From contig CAJOJI010000024.1 of assembly GCA_905234715.1 (NCBI GenBank), forward strand, positions 1 through 34,080: a stretch of DNA of 34,080 nucleotides, given 5' to 3'. A program made the translations under genes and the position numbers. Positions 7,760 to 15,944 of this stretch are shown in pieces. The notes below the pieces were generated by a model. That model saw nothing but the letters and a program-made list of their open reading frames with translations, was not told where the DNA came from and did not search any database. Origin of the DNA: an uncultured Saccharofermentans sp. Its GTDB lineage: Bacteria; Bacillota; Clostridia; Saccharofermentanales; Saccharofermentanaceae. The stretch's first letter is position 1. Each line of letters opens with the position of its first letter.

Positions 7760-8245
7760 TCACTTGAAGAACAGCATCATGATCCCTGCCAATGCCGCCG
7801 CTATGATCGGATTCCCGACAATGACTATCAGCCATTTGGCGATCTGGGTTTTCTTCGGTATGTACGGTTTCAGATCTTCTGTCCCCGGAATAGTCCATGC
7901 TTTTGTATGGCCTACCCAGTATGTATCAATGAAGAATCTGTCAAACAGACCTTCTGCCATTGTAAGCGCATATATCTGCAGAAATGGTGTCAGAAATCCT
8001 CTGGCTCCGTTTATACCGTATACTGCCCATATAACAAATGAGATCATCACTGCCAAAGATGTGATCTTAAACAATTTCTTGTTGCGGGATAATTGTTCCT
8101 TGGTGATCAACCCCATCTCAACAACACGTTCCTGAACATCTTTTTCGAAAAGGAAAGCGCCGTTATGAACACCGTTCGCAATAACGACAACACATGGAAC
8201 AAATAAGATAAAGCAAATTACTATACATTCAAGGACTAATACCAT
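7760..8245 (-). CDS. Small membrane protein, tandem family, copy 1 (first gene of operon)
   Basis: A 161-residue membrane protein with about four helices. After helix 1, a loop holds FEKDVQERVVEMGLITKEQLSRNKK, then two helices, then LFDRFFIDTYWVGHTKAWTIPGTEDL and a last helix. The TK-x-x-x-x-PGTE part is the best conserved piece across copies 1 and 2. I place the start at the ATG at 8245, eight bases from AAGGAG. A TTG six bases upstream is too close to the ribosome site. It is the promoter-proximal gene behind box D. No known family is recognised. Confidence 0.7.
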   Translation of the reverse strand: MVLVLECIVICFILFVPCVVVIANGVHNGAFLFEKDVQERVVEMGLITKEQLSRNKKLFKITSLAVMISFVIWAVYGINGARGFLTPFLQIYALTMAEGLFDRFFIDTYWVGHTKAWTIPGTEDLKPYIPKKTQIAKWLIVIVGNPIIAAALAGIMMLFFK

Positions 8246-8271
8246 AACCAAGTCTCCTTTGTTCGTGGAGA

Positions 8272-8303
8272 ATTATAGCACAGTAAGTTAGATATGGCTA
8301 ACT
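8272..8303 (-). promoter_or_regulatory. Promoter of the 8245-5796 operon with iron box D
   Basis: On the minus strand, an extended -10 TGCTATAAT (hexamer = complement of 8272-8277) is preceded by box D, AGTTAGATATGGCTAACT (8286-8303), which covers the -35 region. No good -35 hexamer exists besides the box, consistent with an extended -10 promoter blocked by a repressor. Confidence 0.75.
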
Positions 8304-8310
8304 ATAAATA

Positions 8311-8338
8311 AGGTTGCCTCACTTCCGTGAAGCAACCT
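8311..8338 (-). terminator. Terminator-like hairpin after the first ABC pair
   Basis: Stem AGGTTGC (8311-8317) and TCAC (8319-8322), loop TTCC, then GTGA and GCAACCT (8332-8338), with a single mismatch. On the minus strand it follows the stop of the ABC gene ending at 8364 and is followed by a weak T-rich run, so it probably ends that operon. Confidence 0.65.
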
Positions 8339-8363
8339 CATGTCTATACAGTATGTTAATCCG

Positions 8364-10088
8364 TCAGGCTTCCTGCAAAGACACCATGTGCGCATATGTC
8401 CCATTCTGAGCCATAAGTGTATCGTGATTACCTCTTTCGGTTATCTTTCCGTCCGTAACAACAAGGATCTGATCAGCATCTCTTATGGTCCTTAATCTGT
8501 GTGCGATAACAAGGAGTGTCTTGTCTTTGCACAGCTCTGAGATAGCCTCCTGAATTGCACGCTCGTTATCTGCATCAACGCTTGCCGTTGCCTCATCGAG
8601 GATAACAATCGGCGAATCTTTCAAAATGCATCTTGCAATTGAGATCCTCTGCTGTTCGCCGCCTGAAAGAGATGCACCGCCTTCGCCGATAACAGTATCA
8701 AATCCGTTCGGCAGCTGCATTATAAAGTCGTAGCATCTTGCTTTCTTTGCAGCCGCTTCGACTTCCTCACGTGTGGCATCGGGACGGCCGATTGCGATAT
8801 TGTTATATACGGTATCCTGGAAAAGATATACGCGCTGGAACACCATACTTATCTGATTCATAAGACTGCCGAGCGAGATATTTCTTATATCTTCTCCTCT
8901 TACCAAAATCTTTCCGCTCTTAACATCCCAGAATCTTGCAAGAAGAGAAGCAATAGTAGATTTACCTCCGCCGGAAGGTCCGACCAGAGCGGTCATTTCA
9001 CCCTGCTTGATCTTGAAAGATACATTATTGAGCACTTCTTTTTCAGTATATGCGAATCCTACATTATCGTATTCGATCTCGTCTGCAGAAGAAGATACGG
9101 AACCGAGTTCTTTCTTTCCTTCATCCTTGAGTTCTTCAGCAGCAAAAACTTCTTCAATACGGTCAAGGCTTGCATCTGTAACGGTTAGTCTGGCCATTTG
9201 ACCATAGTAGCTTTTAATTGCCAAAAATGCATCAAAAAGGAACAGTGCCATTCCGGCCATATACTCGGCTGATATGGAACCAGAAACATACAGATAGCCG
9301 CTTAAAGCAAGCGTTAAAGCAGTGCCGATTCCGAACGTAAGATACAGCGCTCTTGACCAGGGTGTATATGCTATCTCGAAATCAATACTTTCCTTGCAGC
9401 TTTTTGCAAACTCATCGGTAAGTCTCTTGGATTTATCTCCAAGCATGTTATAGGATTTGATGATGCCGATTCCTTCGGCAAAATCCAATACTTCTTCCGT
9501 AAGAGATTCGCTTGCTTCCTGCTTGATGACAGAATGCTGCATTGAAGTCTTGAGCATAAGGTTACCGACAATGATAAATGCTCCAACGACCAAAAGCGAT
9601 AACAAACCCATTCTGAAATCCATTACGAACATCATGACCACCATGATGCTCTGAGAGATAAGAAATGTTACCAACTCAGATAAAACGCCCATGCAGTTTT
9701 CTTCTATGAAGACCATGTCTGTTGCCAGAACTGAGCTGATCTTTCCGATGTTTCCTTCGGTAAAATAACCCATCGGGAGCTTCCTGAGATGGTCGCCGAG
9801 CTTTAATCTCATATCAGCAAATACCATATAACCTGTAGCAGACTGCAAGACATTGGATATATGTTCAAATACTGCCTCAAGTATTACACTTGCCAATACT
9901 GCAACGCCAAGATAGATACACTTTGTTTTATCCATCTCTCCGCGCATAAAATAACTGATGCCAAGAAAGCATATAACCAGTGGAGCTTTCATCATTAATC
10001 CTTTAAGAAACGCAGTAATATATGATGCTCTGATCCTCGTTTTGTACTTTCCCGTCATATTGATTATTCTGTGTAATATCTTCAACAT
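8364..10088 (-). CDS. ABC transporter half, exporter fold (membrane + ATPase), second subunit of pair 1
   Basis: A 574-residue half-transporter: six-helix type IV (exporter) membrane domain over about residues 15-310, with the coupling-helix KLPMGYFTEGNIG segment, then an ATPase. Walker A GPSGGGKST lies near 371, LSGGEQQR near 474, Walker B IVILDEAT near 494, and the H-loop His in IAHRLRT. Six bases separate it from its partner at 10095, so the two form a heterodimer. The family includes drug and peptide exporters but also the siderophore importers YbtPQ and IrtAB, which share this fold. The TetR gene and iron box ahead of the pair make a metallophore or iron-linked substrate likely, though the direction of transport cannot be read from sequence. 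Confidence 0.85.
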   Translation of the reverse strand: MLKILHRIINMTGKYKTRIRASYITAFLKGLMMKAPLVICFLGISYFMRGEMDKTKCIYLGVAVLASVILEAVFEHISNVLQSATGYMVFADMRLKLGDHLRKLPMGYFTEGNIGKISSVLATDMVFIEENCMGVLSELVTFLISQSIMVVMMFVMDFRMGLLSLLVVGAFIIVGNLMLKTSMQHSVIKQEASESLTEEVLDFAEGIGIIKSYNMLGDKSKRLTDEFAKSCKESIDFEIAYTPWSRALYLTFGIGTALTLALSGYLYVSGSISAEYMAGMALFLFDAFLAIKSYYGQMARLTVTDASLDRIEEVFAAEELKDEGKKELGSVSSSADEIEYDNVGFAYTEKEVLNNVSFKIKQGEMTALVGPSGGGKSTIASLLARFWDVKSGKILVRGEDIRNISLGSLMNQISMVFQRVYLFQDTVYNNIAIGRPDATREEVEAAAKKARCYDFIMQLPNGFDTVIGEGGASLSGGEQQRISIARCILKDSPIVILDEATASVDADNERAIQEAISELCKDKTLLVIAHRLRTIRDADQILVVTDGKITERGNHDTLMAQNGTYAHMVSLQEA

Positions 10089-10094
10089 AATAGA

Positions 10095-11828
10095 TCACGC
10101 TCCCTTTATCTTCCATGTGCTTGCGCTTACAGACGCATCCCAAAGTTTTCTATATTCCGTACATGTCTGAAGCAGTCCATCATGAGTATCGGAAGCGATA
10201 CACAGACCATCTTTCATTACACAAATATTGTCAGCATTCTTTATAGTGGACAGACGATGAGCTATTACAAGGACCGTCTTATCTTTTACAATCTCATCGA
10301 GTGCGGCATTCATTTTCTCCTCATTCTCCGGATCCATAAATGCTGTTGCCTCATCGAGAACTATGACAGGAGCATCTTTAAGAAGAGCTCTTGCAAGCGA
10401 TATTCTCTGACGTTCGCCTCCGGATAACTGCTTTCCGCCGTCTCCGGCCTGTGTCATTATGCCGTCAGGGAATCTGTTGATGAATTCCTCACACTGCGCT
10501 CTTCTTGCCGCTTCCATGACTTCTTCTTTTGTTGCATCAGGTCTGCCGATAAGAATGTTCTCGTAAAGTGTAGTATTGAACAGGAACTGTTCCTGCGAAA
10601 CAAAAGCTACCCTGTTGTTCAATGACTCGAGCTTCATGTCCGTAATATCCTGACCGCCTATCGTTATGGCGCCGGAATTAAGGTCATAGTAATGAACAAG
10701 CAATTTTGCCAGAGTGGATTTACCGCTTCCTGATTCACCGACAAGCGCTGTTGTCGTTCCCTGCTTAAGAGATAAATCAACACCTTTTATTACTTCTGTC
10801 TCGTCATATCCGAAATGGACATCTTTGAACTCAATGTCGTAGTTGCTGCCTGTGAAATCAGATGTCCCTTCCTTAAGAGCGGGCTTATCCATCATCTTCT
10901 CGAGTTCGGCGATTTTATAGTCAAGCTGAGGGAACTTTCCTGCAAAATTCAAAGCCTTAAGGAATGAGGGACCAACTGCAAAGGACATGCACATTACAAG
11001 AATAAACTTATCTAAGCTTATGACGCCGTCCAATACCATGCCTGAACCGAAAGGGATCATAAGAAGGACCAGACACGGCAGTACACTTGTATATATAGCC
11101 ATCCAGGGCCAGCACACCTTATACCATGCGATGGTAAAGTCGCGGTAGCTTCTTACAACATCTCCGAACCTCTTATATGAGTCGCCATCCTTGTTAAAGA
11201 CTTTAACGACTTCCATTCCGTTTACATATTCTATAATCGTGTTGTTCATTCTTGCTGCAGATTCATAGTATGCATTCATTTTTGACATACCCTGATGCAT
11301 CATCATACCCATTGCGATCATTCCGACAACAAGAGGAACAAGAGATAAAAGACCAAGTCTCCAGTTATAAACAAACATGAGGATAATGATGATTACCGGA
11401 ATTGCTATATTAGCAATTCCTTCCGGGATCGCATGTGCAAGCAAAAGTTCGATCTGGTCGATATCATCTGTAAAGACCTTCTTAATGCGTCCTGTTCCCA
11501 TCTCTTTTATATTTCCCAGAGGCTGCTTTTCGAGCTTACCCTGCAAAGAGATACGCAGATTCTTCAATGTGTTATACGCACTCACATGTGAGAATGCCAA
11601 GCCTTGCACATATGCTACCGAGTATATGATCTCACATACGGCCACTGCAGCTACCCTGATAAGCAGGAAAGTCATGTCGATGCTTTCGCCTCTGGTCAGA
11701 GGTGAAATGATCTGGTACAAAAAGAAATACGGAAGCACTGACCCAATGATACCTATCGTCATCATGATCACTGCCCATACGGTGTATTTCTTATACTCAC
11801 CGATATACGGAGCCACTCGCTTAAACAT
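10095..11828 (-). CDS. ABC transporter half, exporter fold, first subunit of pair 1
   Basis: At 577 residues this is the partner of the gene ending at 8364. It has six predicted helices and an ATPase with GESGSGKST near 365, LSGGERQR near 469, VIVLDEAT and IAHRLST. The D-loop reads FMDPENE, while the partner has SVDADNE, the same asymmetry seen in the other two non-Cyd pairs of the window, so the three pairs share ancestry. An AAGGAAGG ribosome site precedes the ATG at 11828. The iron box E at 11848-11865 lies 20 bases upstream, inside the leader. Confidence 0.85.
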   Translation of the reverse strand: MFKRVAPYIGEYKKYTVWAVIMMTIGIIGSVLPYFFLYQIISPLTRGESIDMTFLLIRVAAVAVCEIIYSVAYVQGLAFSHVSAYNTLKNLRISLQGKLEKQPLGNIKEMGTGRIKKVFTDDIDQIELLLAHAIPEGIANIAIPVIIIILMFVYNWRLGLLSLVPLVVGMIAMGMMMHQGMSKMNAYYESAARMNNTIIEYVNGMEVVKVFNKDGDSYKRFGDVVRSYRDFTIAWYKVCWPWMAIYTSVLPCLVLLMIPFGSGMVLDGVISLDKFILVMCMSFAVGPSFLKALNFAGKFPQLDYKIAELEKMMDKPALKEGTSDFTGSNYDIEFKDVHFGYDETEVIKGVDLSLKQGTTTALVGESGSGKSTLAKLLVHYYDLNSGAITIGGQDITDMKLESLNNRVAFVSQEQFLFNTTLYENILIGRPDATKEEVMEAARRAQCEEFINRFPDGIMTQAGDGGKQLSGGERQRISLARALLKDAPVIVLDEATAFMDPENEEKMNAALDEIVKDKTVLVIAHRLSTIKNADNICVMKDGLCIASDTHDGLLQTCTEYRKLWDASVSASTWKIKGA

Positions 11829-11847
11829 TTTATGTTTCCTTCCTTTT

Positions 11848-11865
11848 AGTTAGCGTATGCTAACC
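11848..11865 (-). promoter_or_regulatory. Iron box E, ahead of ABC pair 1
   Basis: AGTTAGCGTATGCTAACC, a full match to the palindrome consensus, lies between the TetR terminator hairpin and the ABC ribosome site. A TAATAA/TAATAC -10-like stretch lies just upstream on the minus strand, but no clear -35 is visible, so the promoter itself is uncertain. Confidence 0.75.
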
Positions 11866-11880
11866 CGTTGCGTATTATTA

Positions 11881-11900
11881 AAGCCGTGCAACGACGGCTT
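11881..11900 (-). terminator. Weak terminator hairpin after tetR
   Basis: AAGCCGT (11881-11887), loop GCAACG, ACGGCTT (11894-11900). On the minus strand it is followed by TTAATAATA rather than a pure T run, so some read-through from tetR into ABC pair 1 is likely. Confidence 0.5.
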
Positions 11901-11911
11901 GGTTTACTTAT

Positions 11912-12526
11912 TTATGTCAGGCCTATTGCTTCAGCCCAATTGAAATAACGGCAGAGGACCTTGCAATGGTCCTCTATTTTCTTCCATGACATTTTATGGA
12001 TAAAGGGTTCATAGATTGCAGTCCAGAAAGCTGTACACAGCACATGCATCTGCTCTTCCGATATTTCTGCTTTAGCAAGACCTCTTTTTTTCGCTTCGAG
12101 ATAATACTGCATATAAGCCTTGGTCATACGCAATGAAAAATCATGAATGTAATTCTCATAAGAAGTACCTGATGACTTTTCGAGCAGGATAACAAGGTCC
12201 TTACGGATATCCCATATCATCCTGAACATATCAAGAACATAATCTTCATTCATGATCCATGTATTTCTGATCTGTTCATCGGACATGCCGGAAAAATCCA
12301 ACTCGGTACGGAGTTCGATAAAACTGTCCATCTTATCGACAGCATCCTTAACGACAGCCTGAAAGAGTTCTTCCTTTCCTTTATACCGCTTATAGACAGC
12401 TCCGGTAGTAACCCCTGCATTCTCACAGATGCGCTTAAGATCTGCTTTCAGGAACCCGTTGGTCATAAACTCTTCACGGGCACTCTGGATCAATCTCGGA
12501 TCGATGCTTGTATCACGTACGGACAT
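11912..12526 (-). CDS. TetR/AcrR-family regulator
   Basis: A 204-residue TetR protein. The N-terminal helix-turn-helix covers about 12-58 (EFMTNGFLKADLKRICENAGVTTGAVYKRYKGKEELF, with the usual TTGAVYKRYKGKEEL recognition end), followed by a divergent all-helical ligand domain. It shares the unusual SSGTSYENY block in the ligand domain with the TetR at 24471-25082 (CSGGTSYENF), so the two are paralogues. The gene sits ahead of ABC pair 1 on the same strand. Its own promoter has a perfect dyad between -35 and -10 (12580-12595), which predicts autoregulation. The ligand is probably the substrate of the transporter. Confidence 0.88.
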   Translation of the reverse strand: MSVRDTSIDPRLIQSAREEFMTNGFLKADLKRICENAGVTTGAVYKRYKGKEELFQAVVKDAVDKMDSFIELRTELDFSGMSDEQIRNTWIMNEDYVLDMFRMIWDIRKDLVILLEKSSGTSYENYIHDFSLRMTKAYMQYYLEAKKRGLAKAEISEEQMHVLCTAFWTAIYEPFIHKMSWKKIEDHCKVLCRYFNWAEAIGLT

Positions 12527-12536
12527 TATCTACCTC

Positions 12537-12605
12537 GATTAGCAATCGCTTACTGATAATCAAATTATCGGTAAAGGTTTTATCACAGGTGATAATTTAT
12601 GTCAA
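12537..12605 (-). promoter_or_regulatory. tetR promoter with dyad operator and possible iron box L
   Basis: On the minus strand, -35 TTGACA (complement of 12600-12605), 17-nt spacer, -10 TAAAAC (complement of 12577-12582). A perfect dyad TTATCAC-AG-GTGATAA (12580-12595) occupies the spacer, and a second dyad GATAAT-CAA-ATTATC (12555-12569) lies just past the start site. A degenerate iron box, GATTAGCAATCGCTTACT (12537-12554), lies in the leader. Confidence 0.7.
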
Positions 12606-12636
12606 CAAGAAAAGCGAAATTAGTAAAACAAATCTA

Positions 12637-13491
12637 TCAGACTGCCCACTTATCAAGTGTGTTCATTATCAGTTCAAGCGTATCTTCCCTGGCTTTTTGA
12701 CATTCATCCGGGAACTTCTTTTCACGCGGAAGCATCTTATTATTCACAGGAAAATAACCGAGGTTGTGGCTTCCGGTCTCTGAATTGACATGTCTGAATC
12801 TATGTGTGAATTGCTTTCTCTTTAGTCTTTCTACAAGCAACTCCGCGTCTCGCTTTGCCGGAACTGATTCATCATGTGTTGAAGTAAGAAACAGAATGTC
12901 TCCGTTGATCTTCTCTACGGGGATCTCATTTTCTTCCGTACCTTTCTTATCCCATTCATCAAAGAAGTACAGTAGCTGTACCTTGTGTTCTTTCAGACAT
13001 CTTTTAAGAAAAACAGAAAACAGCTTCCCCTTCTCCACATAAGGAAAATCCTGACCTTTAAATGAGACCATTGCCCTACAAGGATCTTCTGAAGCTTTTC
13101 CTGTTCCCTGCATTATATGACCGAATGAAGATGCGGCAATGACAAGACTGATATCAGGCAGCACACTTGCCGCAAGAAGAGCCATGCCTGCACCTTTTGA
13201 ATTGCCATATATTCCAATACGGTTATAACCATGCTTTTTCATTTCATTGCAGGCATACTCAAACTGTTCGAGAGGAATCGCTCTTATGTCTTTCTTCTGT
13301 CCCTCTCCGCCATAGTATGACATGGCAAGTGTGGAATAACCTTTACCCGAAAAAAGCTTTGCATACTTCTCAGGAAGCTCAAGACCTTTTAATCCCTGTA
13401 TTACGATAAGAAGCTTGTCATCATTGTTTTCAGTATCGTAGAGGACTCCTTCGAATCCATCATTAAGATATTTATAATCCGTTTTCTTCAA
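12637..13491 (-). CDS. Alpha/beta hydrolase of the BAAT/acyl-CoA thioesterase C-terminal type
   Basis: A 284-residue protein. The nucleophile elbow is G-N-S98-K-G-A-G, with acid D207 in STHDESVP and H242 in ETGSHNLGY. The GxSKG elbow followed by MALLAASVLPDISLVIAASS is the pattern of the BAAT C-terminal domain (bile acid-CoA:amino acid acyltransferases and acyl-CoA thioesterases), here without the N-terminal domain of the animal enzymes. Bacterial relatives are poorly characterised and the acyl substrate is unknown. It is the last gene of the nine-gene operon, 14 bases after the methyltransferase. Confidence 0.75.
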   Translation of the reverse strand: MKKTDYKYLNDGFEGVLYDTENNDDKLLIVIQGLKGLELPEKYAKLFSGKGYSTLAMSYYGGEGQKKDIRAIPLEQFEYACNEMKKHGYNRIGIYGNSKGAGMALLAASVLPDISLVIAASSFGHIMQGTGKASEDPCRAMVSFKGQDFPYVEKGKLFSVFLKRCLKEHKVQLLYFFDEWDKKGTEENEIPVEKINGDILFLTSTHDESVPAKRDAELLVERLKRKQFTHRFRHVNSETGSHNLGYFPVNNKMLPREKKFPDECQKAREDTLELIMNTLDKWAV

Positions 13492-13505
13492 CTGAACAGT
13501 TCCTC

Positions 13506-14129
13506 TTATTTAACAGCAACCGCCGCTATCCATGGTTTGCCGTCATAGTGATCAGAAGTAACTGAAGAAAAGCCTGCAGCCTTAAGCGCTGCTTCGATCT
13601 GTTCTATCGTGTAGCACTTCATGCCGTCGATGATCTTCTCATATTTAAGACTCGTTTCATCTGTGCCGTCAGATTCATTAACAATCATAAAAGCACCGCC
13701 AGTCTTAAGAACCCTGCAGACTTCAGCAAAACAATTTTCAAGGCCCGGCCAGAAATATATGGTCTCAAATGCTGTGGCAAGATCATAGGTATCAACAGGA
13801 AGACTCAGATTTGAAACATCCCCCTTCTTGACGCTTATTCTTCCTGCACTGATCATTTCTTTGTTGTATTCAGTCGTTTTTGCAACAGACACTTCGGAAT
13901 AATCGATCGCAGTAACTTTTGCAGAAGGATATTTCTTTGCCAGTTCTCCGGCATTCCGTCCTCCGCCGCAGCCGACTTCCAGTATCTTTGAAGGATTCAT
14001 TTCGGGAAGATGTGACATACCCCAGTCTGCCATCTTTGCATGACCGCTGTTCATGCCGTTTACCATCATCTTGCCCATTGTACCTTCAGGTTTTCTTGTC
14101 TGATTTACAAATTTCCTGTAAAGTCCCAT
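13506..14129 (-). CDS. Class I SAM-dependent methyltransferase
   Basis: A 207-residue protein. Motif I ILEVGCGGGRN (49-59) binds the methionine part of SAM, D76 (AIDYS) is placed to hold the ribose hydroxyls, and GD104 precedes motif IV (DLATAFETIYFW). The N-terminal MGKMMVNGMNSGHAKMADWGM segment forms a lid typical of small-molecule methyltransferases of the UbiE/Methyltransf_11 group. ATG at 14129 has an AGGAGGA ribosome site. Within an iron-box operon with ATC hydrolases and a thiol-type exporter, a small thiol or amine acceptor is plausible but not shown. Confidence 0.85.
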   Translation of the reverse strand: MGLYRKFVNQTRKPEGTMGKMMVNGMNSGHAKMADWGMSHLPEMNPSKILEVGCGGGRNAGELAKKYPSAKVTAIDYSEVSVAKTTEYNKEMISAGRISVKKGDVSNLSLPVDTYDLATAFETIYFWPGLENCFAEVCRVLKTGGAFMIVNESDGTDETSLKYEKIIDGMKCYTIEQIEAALKAAGFSSVTSDHYDGKPWIAAVAVK

Positions 14130-14148
14130 TTTATAATCCTCCTGTTAA

Positions 14149-14238
14149 TCAAATCAAAATAAGTAATCCCAAGAACATGACAGCACCACTCCAATTGCCT
14201 GCTCCGCCTATTCTCAAAGGCAAAAGAATCAGTACAAG
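14149..14238 (-). pseudogene. Out-of-frame C-terminal tail of the membrane gene at 14229-14762
   Basis: A frame open for about 29 codons without a start encodes a hydrophobic end containing LPLRIGGAGNWSGAVMFLGL. This resembles the C-terminus of the neighbouring paralogue (GESWGYAFMCLAFYLAVKK) and supplies the last membrane helix that the gene ending at 14229 lacks. A one-base insertion or two-base deletion near 14236-14243 would explain it. Confidence 0.5.
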
Positions 14239-14762
14239 TTAACGATACATGCCCATTGAGGAAGTGACGTTGCACCTGTTACAACTGCAATAAAAAGGAC
14301 AACACCGAGAGTAATCAGACCAATGTAGCATCCGATCATTGTTATCGAAGTGTCTTTGAAGAATTTGACGACAGCCTGCCTCGCATCTTCTGTCATTCCC
14401 ATGCGTACATAAAACCATTCGGCAACCCCGCAGAACACGTGATGTGCAACACCGAAAGATAAAAAGATACCGATCGATATGAGAATTATCACAGCATAAA
14501 CTTTCGAAAACTCTGACATCCACAGATACATTCCGTAGTATCCGCATGCGATCATAAAGAGTGCAAGGCACCCCGCAAGCATTGATATGTTAATGTTCTT
14601 GAGCGGCATCTTTGCAAATGTCTCAGACATAGCTTTGTTGTCAGACATCTGTTTAAAATCAAACTTCTTTCCGCCGGGTACATATGTGATAAGACAGTCA
14701 CAGCATCCGCAGATAATATGTCCGATCACGGCAATCAGAAACAGTATCTTTATCAGACTCAT
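14229..14762 (-). CDS. DUF6796-like membrane protein, probably frameshifted near its C-terminus
   Basis: A 177-residue membrane protein with about five helices. It begins with a helix followed by the D-x-L-I-x-Y-x-P-G-G element (CCDCLITYVPGGKKFD), which matches the GD-(M/W)-L-x-x-Y-x-P-G-G signature I associate with DUF6796. Residues HHVFCGVAEWFYVR in mid-protein could form a metal or active site (paired His), but no function is established. The product ends abruptly at PQWACIVNLY, and the missing last helix is encoded in another frame just downstream (14149-14238). Start ATG at 14762 is two bases after the stop of the paralogous gene. Confidence 0.65.
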   Translation of the reverse strand: MSLIKILFLIAVIGHIICGCCDCLITYVPGGKKFDFKQMSDNKAMSETFAKMPLKNINISMLAGCLALFMIACGYYGMYLWMSEFSKVYAVIILISIGIFLSFGVAHHVFCGVAEWFYVRMGMTEDARQAVVKFFKDTSITMIGCYIGLITLGVVLFIAVVTGATSLPQWACIVNLY

Positions 14763-14764
14763 TT

Positions 14765-15484
14765 TTACCTCCGGCTTAAAGATTCTTTCTTAACGGCAAG
14801 ATAGAATGCAAGGCACATGAATGCATATCCCCAGGATTCTCCACAGGCGGTAAGGAAAGAGAGTTTGCTCCCTAAAGCTACCATTACCGCAGCAATTATC
14901 TTTGCTGCTATACTGAGCCCCATCGGACAAAGTATAAAAGCAGCTTTGTTGATACCGAGTTTCCCTTTCAGGGTGAAATACATATATGCGATCGTCACGG
15001 GAATATCGCATAAATAACACCAAATAACGAAGGGAATCAATACCGTAGCAACAGGTATGAGATAAACGGAATCAGCCGTGCTTATATCAAGACCTGCGCG
15101 GAGAGCAGCCTGTATCATTAAAAGAACTATGCAGCATGCAGCGTGAAAAGACACAAACATCATGGGTGCAGACTTTAATCCGAATCTCATTAGCTTATAC
15201 ATTTTCGAATCTTTGTCTATTCCCTTAATATCCAGTAATTTCATAATCGCAGGCGCGAAATACATGCATCCGAATCCTGACAGGATTCCGAAAAAGAACG
15301 ATATCACATAGAATGCTGTCGGCACATCGGCTATGGATGTGGACGTTATACCGTATATCAACGGCAGGCCGCCTTCCGGTTCGTAACCTATCAGCCAGTC
15401 ACCCACGCCGCACAAAAGCAGTGCTATAAAGCCGAAGATAAATGCTGATTCAAGTTTTTTCTTTTTGCTTTTCTCAATACTCAT
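14765..15484 (-). CDS. DUF6796-like membrane protein
   Basis: A 239-residue protein with about seven helices. The signature C-G-V-G-D-W-L-I-G-Y-E-P-E-G-G after helix 1 is shared with the next gene, making the two diverged tandem paralogues. A His-bearing helix (VSFHAACCIVLLM) aligns with HHVFCGVAEW in the other. Its ATG overlaps the TAA of the DUF454 gene by one base, so translation is coupled. Function unknown. Position in the iron-box operon is the only clue. Confidence 0.7.
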   Translation of the reverse strand: MSIEKSKKKKLESAFIFGFIALLLCGVGDWLIGYEPEGGLPLIYGITSTSIADVPTAFYVISFFFGILSGFGCMYFAPAIMKLLDIKGIDKDSKMYKLMRFGLKSAPMMFVSFHAACCIVLLMIQAALRAGLDISTADSVYLIPVATVLIPFVIWCYLCDIPVTIAYMYFTLKGKLGINKAAFILCPMGLSIAAKIIAAVMVALGSKLSFLTACGESWGYAFMCLAFYLAVKKESLSRR

Positions 15485-15879
15485 TAACCGATTCTCTCCT
15501 CTTCTTTGATTGTCTTAACGAAAAACAGAAAATATACAAGATGAACCACCCACACCACGCCGAGTATGATGCAGGGAACCCATATACCTTTTCGAGCCAT
15601 GAAGAAGATTCCTAATCCCATAAGCAATGTTACGGTGATAAGAATGCTTGCTTTTGTCTGCGGAAGCATTCCGCGCTTCTCGACAAAAGATTCAAGATGT
15701 TTTTTGTAAAGTTTTGTTCCCTTAAACCAATCTTCCAATCGCTTTGAACTTCTTGCAAAGCAATAGAGCGTAATCAGATAGAACGGTGTTGTAGGAAGAA
15801 TCGGCAGGAATACTCCGACAGTTCCAAGGGCCAGACATATGCATCCAACTACGATAAAGATGATCTTTTTAATTCCCAT
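15484..15879 (-). CDS. YbaN/DUF454 family inner membrane protein
   Basis: A 131-residue protein with three or four helices. The family signature is clear: LGTVGVFLPILPTTPFYLITLYCFARSSKRLEDWF (about 17-51), with G-x-x-L-P-x-L-P-T-T-P-F and the F-A-R-S-S loop, then two C-terminal helices. DUF454 proteins are widespread inner-membrane proteins without a defined function. The start at 15879 has a GGAAAGGCG ribosome site. It follows the CydC-like gene after a 65-base gap that shows no terminator. Confidence 0.88.
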   Translation of the reverse strand: MGIKKIIFIVVGCICLALGTVGVFLPILPTTPFYLITLYCFARSSKRLEDWFKGTKLYKKHLESFVEKRGMLPQTKASILITVTLLMGLGIFFMARKGIWVPCIILGVVWVVHLVYFLFFVKTIKEEERIG

Positions 15880-15944
15880 TATTCATTCTTCGCCTTTCCT
15901 TTTTACTTTCGATTACATGTCTTATTGCCATTACCGGATGTCTG

